Shown: positions 54,278-64,000 of the stretch, piece by piece
Numbering within the stretch: the stretch's first letter is position 1
How the letters are laid out: every line of letters begins with the position of its first letter
NCBI GenBank assembly: GCA_003049485.1
Contig: PYST01000011.1
Coordinates: forward strand, 62,001 to 126,000
Length of the DNA stretch: 64,000 nt
Direction: 5' to 3'
Source: Ophioceras dolichostomum
Taxonomy: Eukaryota; Ascomycota; Sordariomycetes; Magnaporthales; Ophioceraceae
Notes under the pieces: generated by a model
Seen by the model: the letters and a program-made list of their open reading frames with translations, nothing else
What the model was told of the DNA's origin: nothing
The model's database searches: none
Translations under genes and position numbers: made by a program

Positions 54278-56499
54278 CTCAGCTACCGGTGGGGATGCGC
54301 GAGAATGAAGCAGGGTGAGGCTGGGTGATCTTGCAGATGAATCGAGACAGAAAAAGGCCCTCGAGAACGACGATGGTGGCTCGTTTCGTGATCGTGATGG
54401 TTAGGGCCAGGAAGGGAGACTGTTGGGGATAGAAGGGAGAAGAGAGGATGAGATCGCCGGTCAACTTGGTGGCCAGCTGGTTTACCAAGGGAAGAAGGTG
54501 ATCGGCGAAGTGGTTGAAGGTTGAAGGGCAACGAGGAAGGCTGAGATCGAAAGAATGGTGCAGTTTCCATCGTTAAATACGGTAGACTCGAGGGATGGGA
54601 AGTGGCACTTTGGGCTACCAGATTGGGAAATCTTTACAGAATTCACTCTAATCGTCTTGTTACAATATAGAGCAATTTGACTGACAAGGCTGGCTAGCTT
54701 ATAGGGCTGGCGTTGTCTAGGGTCTCACAGTTAGCTAGAGTGCTCATGCAGGCTCCCGGCTGCCATATTTGAGGGACAAAGAAGTTCGAGGCGGGAGAAT
54801 GGCCCTCCTTGGACCCGGCCGTTTGCCGGTGTGGGGCCGAGGCCGGCGCGGACCTCCGGAGTCAGTCCCGGCCATGCCCAGTGCCGTGACAGTTGAAAGA
54901 CCATGACGGCTTGGTGGGGTTCAGAGATTGGGACCCCGCAAGACAAAGGGATTCGTGTCAAGAGCACTTGTGTCCTGCACCTTAAGGACCAGTTACTCGG
55001 AGACACTTGAAAAAGCATCGTAGACATTATTTGCCGAGAAGTTGAGAAAAAGGTGAGCTTGTAACTTGTGCTAGTCGTATTAGTAGTCGTATTAGTGTGT
55101 GTGACGGTGTGTCGTATCTCGAATGGTGGAATGGAAAGGAAGCCTTAGATCCGTAGCCATTGGTCGGACAAGAACATGTTAGCGCTGTAGGTAGAATTGG
55201 GCTCTACCATCAGTCCGCCCGAAGCGCCCGTATTAGCAACTGCTGTTTCCGTTCAAGTTGACCGTCATGACCCGGAACAGAACTACTCATCAATCGGAAG
55301 AGGAAGAATTTACTCACAGGATAGAACATGATAAGTTACTGCTAAAGTAGGTCACCAGCCTAGACCAAACCATCTTTGAAGATCCGGGAGAGGACTTGGC
55401 AGGAGGAAAACGACCCATGGCTCTCGATCTTGATGAGCGGCGATCCGGGTTTCCATAACCTATGAAGGGCCGTAGACGGGACGAGAGAAAGGACTGGATA
55501 GATCTGCCCTTCCGCGAGACAATGCCGGCGGGTTGCGAAATAAAGAACTTCAGGGCTCATCGCCGATTTCTTTGTCCACGCGGAGACATCCTGAAGCCTG
55601 TAAGCCTCGCGGGCCTCAAGTCATCCGAGGTGGAGTTGTGGGGCCGGCGCCGAACTCGGGGCTTCACCCCTGAGCGGATCTTTGCCCCACGAGAAAATGC
55701 CGTGAACCCTGATACTTTGTATTCCGATCCAACCACGGTCATGGGGACCTCGACATGTTGGGGATTCTCAAGCAATCGAGAGTGAGGAGGGGTGGTGGTT
55801 CCTCAGGTGGTGTTTTGGCGGGTCAGGTGGCAGCGACTCCATAGCCTTTTTGATGGCTCGCATGCCCCCAGCCAATGAGAAGAGGGGAAGCGCCACGTTT
55901 TGCACTCGAGCGACGCGACAAGGCGAGAAGGAATGCGGCCGGCCCCCAGTGAGATAGGCTCGTCTGAATCAATCGAGAAGAGGAACCTGGGATAGTAAGG
56001 CCGAATTCGGTGTCGAGGCGCTGATGGCGCAAAAAATGAAGGTCCTGTTGTTTCGGGCCCCTAGGTCTGGTATCATGGGGTGACAACTCGAAGAGACGGA
56101 GTAGTACGAAGACAGGAGAGTTCGCGACGCAAAACGACCATTAAATATTCACAGGCAGGAGCCTACCAAACGAAAAGGTAACAAAGAGAGAAACAAAGCC
56201 GGAGTTGGGAGACAGCGATTTCACATGGAGAGGGCCTGACTCGGCCGAGATGCGGAGAGAATCCACGTGGGGCATGCGGGTGATTGTATGTATCAGCAGT
56301 TCATGAGGCCAAGGAAAACGGCCGTACAACTGGATAGATAAGAGGTGAAGAGAGGGCGCTTAAGGAATGTTTATTAGGGGACTGGTGCTCTAGCTTCCTT
56401 CACGGTTGACCCTAAGGAGACAACCGAACACTCACCCGCGGAAGTTACTTATTGCGCCCTACCTTCATCAAGCCATATTCACCAACAACCCGCCAAAGT
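54278..56499. other. Intergenic region
   Basis: 2.2 kb with no supported gene. A direct repeat agtcgtattagt occurs twice at 55073-55097. Small ORFs (for example 55462-55785) have no motifs. Confidence 0.4.
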
Positions 56500-57012
56500 A
56501 TGGCGACGACCGTCGTTGTGTCAACCCTGCCGAGGAATGAGTTCCCCGAAGCTTCTCTCCACAAGGACAAGCTCCCCACCCCTCACCACTCCGGGCCTCC
56601 TTGCCGGGTGGGGGTCACGGAGCTGGAGCAAGGAGATGCCACGAAGCTGGCTCTGCCTCACCCACAGTCACTACGACAGGGAGATGCATGGCACACACAA
56701 ACACAGACCTTGGTGGTCTCGTTCGCCATCATCATCGCCGTCGTATCGAGGTTGCTGGCCTCATCAGGCATGGCGCTGGCCACGGCGGCCTGGATGCTCC
56801 AAGAGGCACACGCGGCGGCGTGGGGATCCAGGGCCGCAGTTCGGTGGAGGAAACGAATATCGACCGGCATCGCGATGGCGGTTCTGAGCCCGGCCCTGAA
56901 CACCTTGATCCTGATGCTGTTCTGGCCCGGATGGTGGCTGGTTGGGGTGGTGACTTTGACGATGTGGTGTTTACCCGCGGCTGGCTCGCAAAGGGGTCGT
57001 CAACTAGGCTAG
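56500..57012 (+). CDS. Putative small membrane protein (weak call)
   Basis: A 170-codon ORF from the ATG at 56500 (MATTVVVSTLPRNEFPEASL). The N-terminal 70 residues are hydrophilic. Two hydrophobic segments follow: LVVSFAIIIAVVSRLLASSG and, after a basic loop (WRKRIST), a long one from GIAMAVLSPALNTLILMLFW to MWCL. The two-helix pattern and high GC3 favour a real gene; no family is recognised. The overlapping antisense frame is less convincing. Confidence 0.42.
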   Translation: MATTVVVSTLPRNEFPEASLHKDKLPTPHHSGPPCRVGVTELEQGDATKLALPHPQSLRQGDAWHTQTQTLVVSFAIIIAVVSRLLASSGMALATAAWMLQEAHAAAWGSRAAVRWRKRISTGIAMAVLSPALNTLILMLFWPGWWLVGVVTLTMWCLPAAGSQRGRQLG

Positions 57013-57318
57013 ATCGGATGACGAGGAAGGCAAGCTTGAGACAACATAGCGGGTGCAAAGGGGTTTCCGGAGCATGGCCTTGGGGGCGCACGACTGGAGG
57101 AGAGAATGACATCAGATTAGAATTTCGTGTAATTAAATGGGACATGGTCGCTACCGAATACCGTCGTAAGGGGGGTTTAATGGACACAAACATACACAAA
57201 CGCCGGCCATGAAGGTGCATACATATGATGCGGCGGCTCGAGACGAAAGAATCGGGCGCAAGCGGGTTTTGTTCGACTCGGAAGTGCCTGCGTGCGGACA
57301 CATCGCTCGCTCGATCAT

Positions 57319-58527
57319 TCACCGGGAGTAGAAAAACGTATTCCCTCCCAAATCCCTCTTGACCTCCTGCCGATAATCCTTCTCGGGCTCGAACTCCTGC
57401 CACACGCTCGCGGGGTAGATGTGCTTATTGCGCTCGTACCAGCGCCTATCGACAATCTTGGTGAAGTTCGGGTCGTCGTTCGCGCCCTCGAGGGTGCTAA
57501 CATCGATCGTCGGCGCTTCTCCCGCCCGGCGCAGCACCGGCGCCGGCTTGTCAGAAGCCTCAGCCTCGCCGGTGCCCGCCGCTCCACTCTTGGCTGCTGC
57601 CGCTGATGGGGCCTCGGCGCTGTAGTCGAACAGCAGCCTGTTGCCGGGCCCCATGGTCTTGTTGACGATGAAGAAGTAGAACTCGAAGTGGTGCGGTATG
57701 ATGATAGTGCCCCGCACGAGCATCAGGTCGTCGACGCCGACGCGCGCCCAGTCGCGGCGCGCGTTGAACCTCCTGCCCGAGCCCACCCCCGCGCCGACGC
57801 CCAGGCTCGCGCCGACCTTGCGGCTCTTGTCCAGCAGCACCCAGACGAAGTCGCCCTTCTTGACGTGCACGGTGCCGCCGGGGACGTTGGCGCCGTCGTA
57901 GAAGACGAACGGGATCGCGATGTCGGTGTTCTTCACTGCCGCCTGCAGCTCGAGGAACTCGCGCCGCAGCGCGTCTCGCTCGGCCGCCTCTCGGCGTAGG
58001 GCAGCCTTGGTCAGCACGCGCGGCACGACGCCGACGGACGCGTTCGCTGCGACCTTCGCTGCAGCCGCAGCAGCAGCTGTGGCGGACGAGGATTCGGCTT
58101 CGTCGCTGCCCCCAGCCTCGGCGGTGTCGTTTGCTTCGGCAGTAGGTACCCTTGGCGGCGCGGCCTTGGGTTTCTTTCCCTTCTTCACGTCTATTTTCGT
58201 CGCACCGTCGTCATCGTCTCCATCGTCGTCCCCATCGCCGGCAATGAAGGACAGCTTGTTCGCCCCGAGTTTAGATCGCTTCTTTTTCTTCTTGAGCTGC
58301 TTCTCTGTATCGCTGGCGTCGCTCGCGTTCGCGGGAGTGCCGGTCTGTGATCTGTCGGGTGTATTCGACGAGAGGGCCTCGCGAGCTTCGCGCTCTTGCT
58401 GTTCGAGGACCTCGGCGCGGCGTTTCCTAAAATCTGAGAGGGCGACGAGGCCGACTGTGGTTGTGGATAGTCGCTCGTGCGTGTTCTGGTTCGATGTTGT
58501 GAATCGGGACGGTGGTGGGGCAGACAT
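57319..58527 (-). CDS. XAP5/FAM50 family protein
   Basis: A single-exon gene of 402 residues from the ATG at 58527 (MSAPPPSRFTTSNQNTHERL); the frame is open upstream but that part does not match the family. The N-terminal part holds VGLVALSDFRKRRAEVLEQQ. A Lys-rich segment (KQLKKKKKRSK) is a likely nuclear signal. The conserved XAP5 domain runs from about 210 to the end: FVFYDG, VHVKKGDFVWVLLDKSRK, DWARVGVDDLMLVRGTIIIP, HHFEFYFFIVN, and TKIVDRRWYERNKHIYPASV. FAM50A in mammals associates with spliceosomes, and XAP5 in plants acts in light and clock signalling; fission yeast Xap5 is chromatin-linked. Ala/Ser-rich inserts (for example ATAAAAAAAKVAA) are specific to this copy. Confidence 0.92.
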   Translation of the reverse strand: MSAPPPSRFTTSNQNTHERLSTTTVGLVALSDFRKRRAEVLEQQEREAREALSSNTPDRSQTGTPANASDASDTEKQLKKKKKRSKLGANKLSFIAGDGDDDGDDDDGATKIDVKKGKKPKAAPPRVPTAEANDTAEAGGSDEAESSSATAAAAAAAKVAANASVGVVPRVLTKAALRREAAERDALRREFLELQAAVKNTDIAIPFVFYDGANVPGGTVHVKKGDFVWVLLDKSRKVGASLGVGAGVGSGRRFNARRDWARVGVDDLMLVRGTIIIPHHFEFYFFIVNKTMGPGNRLLFDYSAEAPSAAAAKSGAAGTGEAEASDKPAPVLRRAGEAPTIDVSTLEGANDDPNFTKIVDRRWYERNKHIYPASVWQEFEPEKDYRQEVKRDLGGNTFFYSR

Positions 58528-58912
58528 AGCGATTATGCGCGCGCAAAGAGATGCGAGGAGCAAATATCGAACGTTGCGACTCTGGCTGGGATCGAATCGG
58601 CCGCCTAGAGTCGGGTTTTGACATTTTGCGATGTGATGATGGTTCGGGAAAGGCAGCCAGTGGTGGCGGTGCTACTTTTGTGTTCGGTGTTGTGGCTGAT
58701 GAGTCACCAGCCACATTCTAGAACAAATGTGAATCGACATCAACGAGCTTTCACTAATTCACCGTCGTTGACATCGGATGCAAGGCTGAGAAACGGCTAA
58801 CTGCGTAGAAATAAGAGCCGCTACGCTCCCGGGTATCTCATTGTTCCCTTAACAGCCAAAGCATGGTGAAGTCTCGCGCTCCGAGAACAGGTCATCAAGG
58901 CTGTTCCATCAG
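58528..58912. other. Spacer between XAP5 and METTL16-type genes
   Basis: 385 bp; upstream region of the XAP5 gene and downstream region of the methyltransferase gene. No gene is seen. Confidence 0.4.
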
Positions 58913-60738
58913 CTATTCCGGACTCCTACCGTTAAGCTCCAGCCTCCCTCTTAAGAACCCACAGAAGCTATCAAATAAACCCTCGTCATGGCCCTCACGC
59001 CACCGGCAAAAGATCGTGGCATGCTCTTTGCCCACCACTATGCTGACCATGAACCCCGATATAGGTTTGTCCACGGTCGTTCCCGTTACCCCATCACTCC
59101 CGCCGGTCTCGACTTCACCTCTCGCCTGTCTAGCCTTCAGCCTCCTCCAAGCCCTCCCCCAAACGTTGCCCCTCGTCCTCGCCACCCCTCTCAACATCTC
59201 CCTCTCCCAGTACCAATCCACCAGCTCAAGGCCCCTCATCAGCTGGTCCACACTCTCGCCCATCCTCCCGGCCTCATCAACCGCACACCTCCCAACCTCA
59301 ACCTCTCCCAACGTCGGCAACAGCTTCTTATTCCAGCTCAGTCCCTCCATGCCCCTGCTCGCCTCAGGAGAGGGCCTCATGTCATCCCAACTCCAGGCGA
59401 GACCCCACCTCCTCGTCCGACTCCCCTGCACGAACTCCGTAACCGCGTAGTTGTCCACCCCCACACCTCCTCCCCTCAACTCGGCGACCAGTTCCTCTAG
59501 CGACGAAAGCTTGCCCAGCATGGCGGTGTACCACCTCACCCTGTTCCCCAAGATCCTCGATTCGGCGAGGATGCGTCGGACGAAGCCGACCTCGCCGCCA
59601 TCAGAGTAGACCATCTCTCCCGGGGAGCCGGAGCACGCTGATGACGGCGGGCGCGATTTCTTGAGGGACAGGGAGTACATTTCCGAGGAAGAAGAATAGA
59701 AGGGCGGGTTGGTCATCACGAAGTCGATCTTGTCGAGGTTCAGCTCGTCAAGGGGTACGAGAGGTGACGAAGACGAAGGACGCGGGACGAGATGGATGCG
59801 GTGGGTGAGGCCGTTGAGGGCGATGTTGCGTGATGCGTAGGAGAGTGACTTCTCGTCGGTGTCTAAGATTTGCTATGTTAGCCGCTAGCAGTGCAAACAG
59901 ACCGCGCCGGACTGGACGAGTTGCTTCTGTCTGCCCAGGACTTGTTCTGTCTGGCTGGACTATCATTGCATGACGTGATGATGATGGATGGGAACGGAGC
60001 CACAAACACGCACCGGTCGCGATGAAATCCCACGGCCGCTGAGTGCATCCCAGGAGGGGATAGATGCAACTCGCGCCGGTGCCGATGTCCAGCCCCGTGA
60101 GCTTGTCTCCTGGCGGGTCATAGGAGCTGGAGTCCAGGAGGCTTTTCAGCCACAGGATGTAGTTGTGGCGGTTTTTTACCTGTTGAGGCATCGTCAGTCA
60201 TTCGGTACCTAACTGGTCTACTAGCCCGTCTCATCGCCTGACAGACTCTCGGTCTCCACTCACCGGAGGGCAAAGACGATCATCGGGCAACTCGATCCGA
60301 AGACCAAAGTCTAACTTCAATGTCGTCTTGGTAAGCTGCATCACGGCGGCTGGGACCGTGAAGTCGAGCTGGCCGGTAGGCTTCAGCCTAGATTGCTCAT
60401 CATCAGCATGAACACACCAAACGGGCGTGTCGACCTACTTCTATGTTGTCGACTTACACCTCGGCGAATTCCGGATCGCGCCTTGCCATCTGCCGGAAGT
60501 CGATCTCGGTCCTGTACAGGTCCCGGAAGTAGGCGTCGCCCCGAACCGGGGACTGGAGACTCTGATGATTCGCCGCCGCGGGGGCGGGTCTGGGCCTGTC
60601 CAGGGGGCCGGCAGTTCGACGGCCGCCTCCTGATCCATTGCTGTGGGCTGATTTAGCGCCGTCGCCGTTGGCGGTGGATGATAAATCCTTCTCACCCTCC
60701 GCGTCGGATCGCTCCCGCTTGGCGCCTGCGCTAGCCAT
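58913..60738 (-). CDS. METTL16-type U6 snRNA m6A methyltransferase
   Basis: Exons 60458-60738, 60264-60387, 60014-60179 and 58913-59862 give 506 residues. Donors are GTAAGT, GTGAGT and GTGCGT, and every junction keeps frame. After a disordered, charged N-terminus comes the family signature YFRDLYRTEIDFRQMARRDPEF. The SAM-binding motif LDIGTGASCIYPLLG is at about 165-179. The D that follows (IAT-D-TDEKS) is created by the splice of intron 3. The catalytic NPPF tetrad is at 242-245 (VMTNPPFYSSSSEM). Family members methylate adenosine 43 of U6 snRNA and some mRNA hairpins, using S-adenosylmethionine, in the nucleus. The C-terminal 200 residues include DNYAVTEFVQGSRTRRWGLA and GNVWGRAWRRLKARQAR. 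Domain order agrees with fungal orthologues. Confidence 0.93.
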
Positions 60739-61323
60739 GGTCGCATCCTTCTGTCTTCATTACTAGGTCGAGAGAGAGAGAGAGTGGCTGACTAGATACC
60801 GGAGAGTCGCATGCCTCATAGTGATAGGAGGAGTTCTGAAAGGAAGAAGTTCACGTTTGTGATTGATTAAGACGAATCTGGTGGTTCATCGGATGTGGAA
60901 CCTCGCACTCAATGGGAAATGGAGCTCGGGCCGGCAGTCCACGCTGCACAGGCACAGTTAGCGTGTTCCAGCAGGGCCTCCAGGATCAGCCGCAGCAGGA
61001 GCCGGCCTGGACCTTGACACAACCGACCCGATTCCTTTTGGCGGGTCGGATCAGTCCCCTATCCCTGATGCTTCATTCGAGTTTCCCGGTTTTCGAATCC
61101 CATCTTTTGATGATCGACATTTCCAAGCTTTTATCTCCCGTCGCGCGTTGAAAGGAACTTTGTACGAGTATCGCGGTATTTCTTCAGGCATAAAGCTGAA
61201 ATTGAGGTGTTGTGACTCATTGTTCTTTTAAATCTGTTGTCTCTTTCCCCTTCGATGCGCGCTGTCTTTGCGTCGGGACGAACTGCTTGCTACCAGTTCA
61301 GAGCAGCTGAAGCAGCCCTATAA
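60739..61323. promoter_or_regulatory. Divergent upstream region, METTL16-type gene and MFS transporter
   Basis: 585 bp between start codons. A (GA)n run (60769-60783) lies close to the methyltransferase start. No gene is seen. Confidence 0.45.
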
Positions 61324-63200
61324 ATGGACCGTCCAGCAGCGCACCTTATCGAAGGGGCGCACTCCCGCAAGGATGATGATGATACGCATCATCCTCGCTA
61401 CCATGACAGCAGGGGCGTTAGCGGGAGCGGGAGCGGAAGCAGCAGTCCTAACCACCCGGCGCTGTCGTCGCCAGCAGTCGGCGGGGCGCTGCGGTCCCGA
61501 CGACCCGCGATCGGACCTCTATTAGGGCTGCTGCTGCTTGTCAACCTCGCCATGAGCCTGTACCAGCTGCCCCTAAACAGGGTGATCGAGCGCCGGATAT
61601 GCAACAGCTGGTATCGTGGGCGCATCGTGGGCGAACCATCCATGATCTACCGACCGGACGGGGAGGTCCGCGAGGAGCTGTGCAAGATCGATGAGGTCCA
61701 GGACCGACTGGCGAGGCTGCAGCTGGGCATGGAGATCGCGTGGATTGGCGGAGGTGAGTTAGGATCCCGATTTCTTCAACTGATTCTAGAATAGGCGACT
61801 GATGATCGGGATACCATCTAGATACGATTATGACCGTGCCACTCGGTATCGTGGCCACTCGGTACGGCAGGCGCCGTGTGCTCCTGCTGAACCTCATCCC
61901 GCGTGTGGCGATGCTCTCATGGGTGGTCATCGTCGGCTACTTCGGGGACTTGTTCTCGATCAACCTGCTCGTGCTTGCGCCCTTGCTCTCCTTCCTTGGT
62001 GGCGACTGCGTTCTCAACTCTATCGCCTACTCCTTCGCGGCAGGTGTCACAGACGACCACACCCTCCGTGCCTCCTACTTCGGCTACATGAGCTCCGTCA
62101 CCTATGTCGTCAACCTGACGGGCCCATCCCTAGCGGCAGCGACCATGAGTCGGCTGGTCTGGCTCCCTTTCTGGATCGGCCTCACGCTCCTCGCACTCGC
62201 CATCCTCGTCGTCAAAAGAATCCCCGACGACGCTTCCGCCGCGATGGACCACACACCTACGCCCAGTTCCCGGCGGCGAGCGAGAGCAGACAGTGACCGT
62301 GGCGGACCCTCCACGCCGCTCATCTCCTCCTCACCGTCTGCTGCACATACCGGCGGGCTGTCTAAGAAGGAGCCAGAGCCAATCCCCGCTATCATGTCTG
62401 CTACCAAGGACGGCTTCCGCACACTCTACGGCGTAGCCGCCAGCCAGCCTCGCAACTTCGCCCTCCTCCTGCTCAGCATGTTCCTCACGTCCTTCGCGAG
62501 CGCAGACACGAAGCTTCTGGTGCAGTACATCTCCAAACGCTACGAGTGGACATTCGCGTCCGCGGGCTACTTGCTTTCCGGGAAAGCCGTCGTCAACTTC
62601 GTCCTGCTCGCCTTCATCGTGCCCACGCTGCTTCGCTCACGACAGACGCGCCGGCGCAACCACCACCACCAGTCACTGTCCTCGCCGATTTTGGCGCCCT
62701 CTCCTTCGGCCGAGAAGACGACCCTCCGCGACGCGCACGTCTGCCTCGTCCTCTCCGTCATCGGCGCGCTGGCGATCGCCTTCGCGGGATCCGTGTGGCT
62801 GCTAGCCCCGGCACTGCTGATCTACGCGCTGGGCTCCGCCCTGCCGGTGTTCACGCTGTCGCTGCTGAAGTCGCCGCAGATCTCGCCCCCTCCGTCGTCG
62901 ACGGCGGCTTCTTCCTCCTCCTCGGGACCGCTGCTGTCGCCGCCGTCGCCGTCCCTGTCGCGTCGTCGCGGGGAGAGCAGCAGCGTCCACAACCACGAGG
63001 CCGATGCGGACGAGATGACCATCTTCTCGATCGTCATGATCGTCAAGACCATCGGTTCATTCGTCGGCTATCCCATCGTCACGCTCCTGTGGTTGTTGGG
63101 CATGTCAATCGGCGGGCCCGCGCTCGGCGTGCCGTATCTGGGTAGCTCGCTTTGCTATGTTGCTGCTATCGGCGTGCTTGGGGCTATTCGTCTTATCTGA
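61324..63200 (+). CDS. Major facilitator superfamily transporter (second, unrelated subfamily)
   Basis: Exons 61324-61753 and 61822-63200 give 602 residues. The 68-bp intron has donor GTGAGT and acceptor CATCTAG. The protein has a long hydrophilic N-terminus (about 60 residues) and then about 12 hydrophobic segments (for example GPLLGLLLLVNLAMSLYQLP and FALLLLSMFLTSFASADTKLL). The loop motif GIVATRYGRRRVLLLNLI is the MFS signature between helices 2 and 3. A central hydrophilic loop (SRRRARADSDRGGPST) and a second one with Pro/Ser runs (SPPPSSTAASSSSSGP) are predicted to be cytoplasmic. The overall pattern resembles fungal MFS proteins of the group near proton-coupled folate or efflux porters. 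The substrate is unknown. Confidence 0.85.
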
Positions 63201-64000
63201 GTGGGAGAGGTGTTGGATCTCTAGAATATTAGAGGCGATTTTGTTTCTTTTGCTTTAAATTCTTTCCGTTCCTCCATTGTCATTTGCATGTAGCGGTGGG
63301 TGTCTGGTTGTTCTGGTTGTCTGTATGCATGCATTGCTTTCGACGTATCCTCGATTGGATCATTCCCAAATCGTACAGCGTTTTATCCGTACAGCTTAAA
63401 GAGTATCCCCAGGAATGGCAAGTGATCTGAGCACCGTTTGGGTCGTCCTGACGGCCATCAGCGCTGCATCGGCTCTCGACGGCCGCTTCAGGACCGCAGA
63501 GGACAACCTTGGTGACCACTAAGCTACTCCGTTTGTGATGTTGACGGCAGCCGGCTGTCACCGCGCCGAGGACCGCTAGTATAATGCACGTGTGGTAAGT
63601 TTTCCAACGCACGAGCGTGTGCTATACGTCTTCTGCTGTCCAAGGCAGGTGACCCCTCGTACGGAGCAAAAATACGGTGCAAAACTCATCACAAAACATC
63701 AATCTCGTGGATTCGAGAATTAGAAGACCCAATGGTGCGGGTGATCGATACCTTCTATTCGTACTTGCTAATTATTCTAAGCTACCTAGGTAGGTAGAGG
63801 TAGGTAGGTATCCTAGTGGAAGGGTTGACGTCTTCGGTCCATGATCAGCCTTCAACGGCTAGCAGCGTTTGACCTAGGTAGCAAACCGTTGTTAGCTCGA
63901 TATTCCTCACGCCAAGGGAGCCAAATAGTCCGCACACGACACCTTGGCAGTTCTGTGCCCTCCCGGCCCGTTTACTATATCTTTCCAGGTCGTACCGTGT
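63201..64000. other. Right end of the window, intergenic
   Basis: No supported gene. A minus-strand frame (63280-63612) would encode a short Cys-rich, signal-like peptide but lacks an ATG. A (TAGG)n-type palindromic repeat (ctacctaggtaggtagaggt) is at 63782-63815. Confidence 0.4.

Noticed and set aside
55462..55785. 107-codon plus-strand ORF in the 54-56 kb intergenic region
   Set aside because: No domain, atypical composition and no splice signals that would extend it.
1..64000. CRISPR array, operon or prophage structures
   Set aside because: Repeats seen are transposon ends, microsatellites or coding repeats; the DNA is eukaryotic with spliced genes.

Overview
The window is nuclear DNA of a filamentous ascomycete (Pezizomycotina), most likely a Sordariomycete. 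Genes carry short introns with GTRNGT donors, CTAAC-like branch points and YAG acceptors. Coding DNA is GC-rich with a strong preference for G/C at third codon positions, intergenic DNA is about 0.3-3 kb, and the recognisable proteins are classic fungal ones (a Zn2Cys6 regulator, SEC7, RPC31, FIP1, NUP49, an HSM3-like protein, an XAP5-like protein and a METTL16-type enzyme). I predict 18 protein-coding genes; one is cut by the left edge and one is a weak small ORF. All functions come from reading motifs by eye; no database search was run.

Layout. 0-6.6 kb: a secreted TAP-like alpha/beta hydrolase (cut by the left edge), a small glycine-rich protein and a MYND-SET protein, all on the minus strand. 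8-11.3 kb: two minus-strand genes for secreted proteins that share a duplicated four-cysteine domain (C...CxGC...C). 12.56-12.62 kb: a 62-base assembly gap inside a G run. 13-18.5 kb: a Zn2Cys6 regulator and a monocarboxylate-type MFS transporter, divergently transcribed. 18.9-35 kb: a dense housekeeping block, with pyruvate dehydrogenase E2 and SEC7 divergent, then HSM3-like, RPC31, FIP1 and NUP49 in alternating orientations. 38-41.2 kb: a five-exon, 800-residue uncharacterised protein.

42.7-46.85 kb is a mobile-element island in which each insertion has readable ends. It holds a Fot1/pogo-type DNA transposon with 26-27 bp inverted repeats, TA duplications and a broken transposase; a 309-bp solo LTR with a 5-bp target duplication; and a 5'-truncated LINE with a TTG-repeat tail and a perfect 14-bp target duplication. 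The 35-38 kb and 46.85-50.2 kb flanks look gene-poor.

50.2-64 kb: a 1,338-residue Q/P-rich AT-hook protein, a weakly supported two-helix membrane ORF, an XAP5/FAM50 homologue, a METTL16-type m6A methyltransferase and a second, unrelated MFS transporter.

The housekeeping genes act in gene expression and membrane traffic (Pol III, 3'-end formation, nuclear pore, snRNA methylation, Golgi Arf activation) but do not form one pathway. The accessory parts are the secreted cysteine-domain pair, the regulator-transporter pair and the transposon island.
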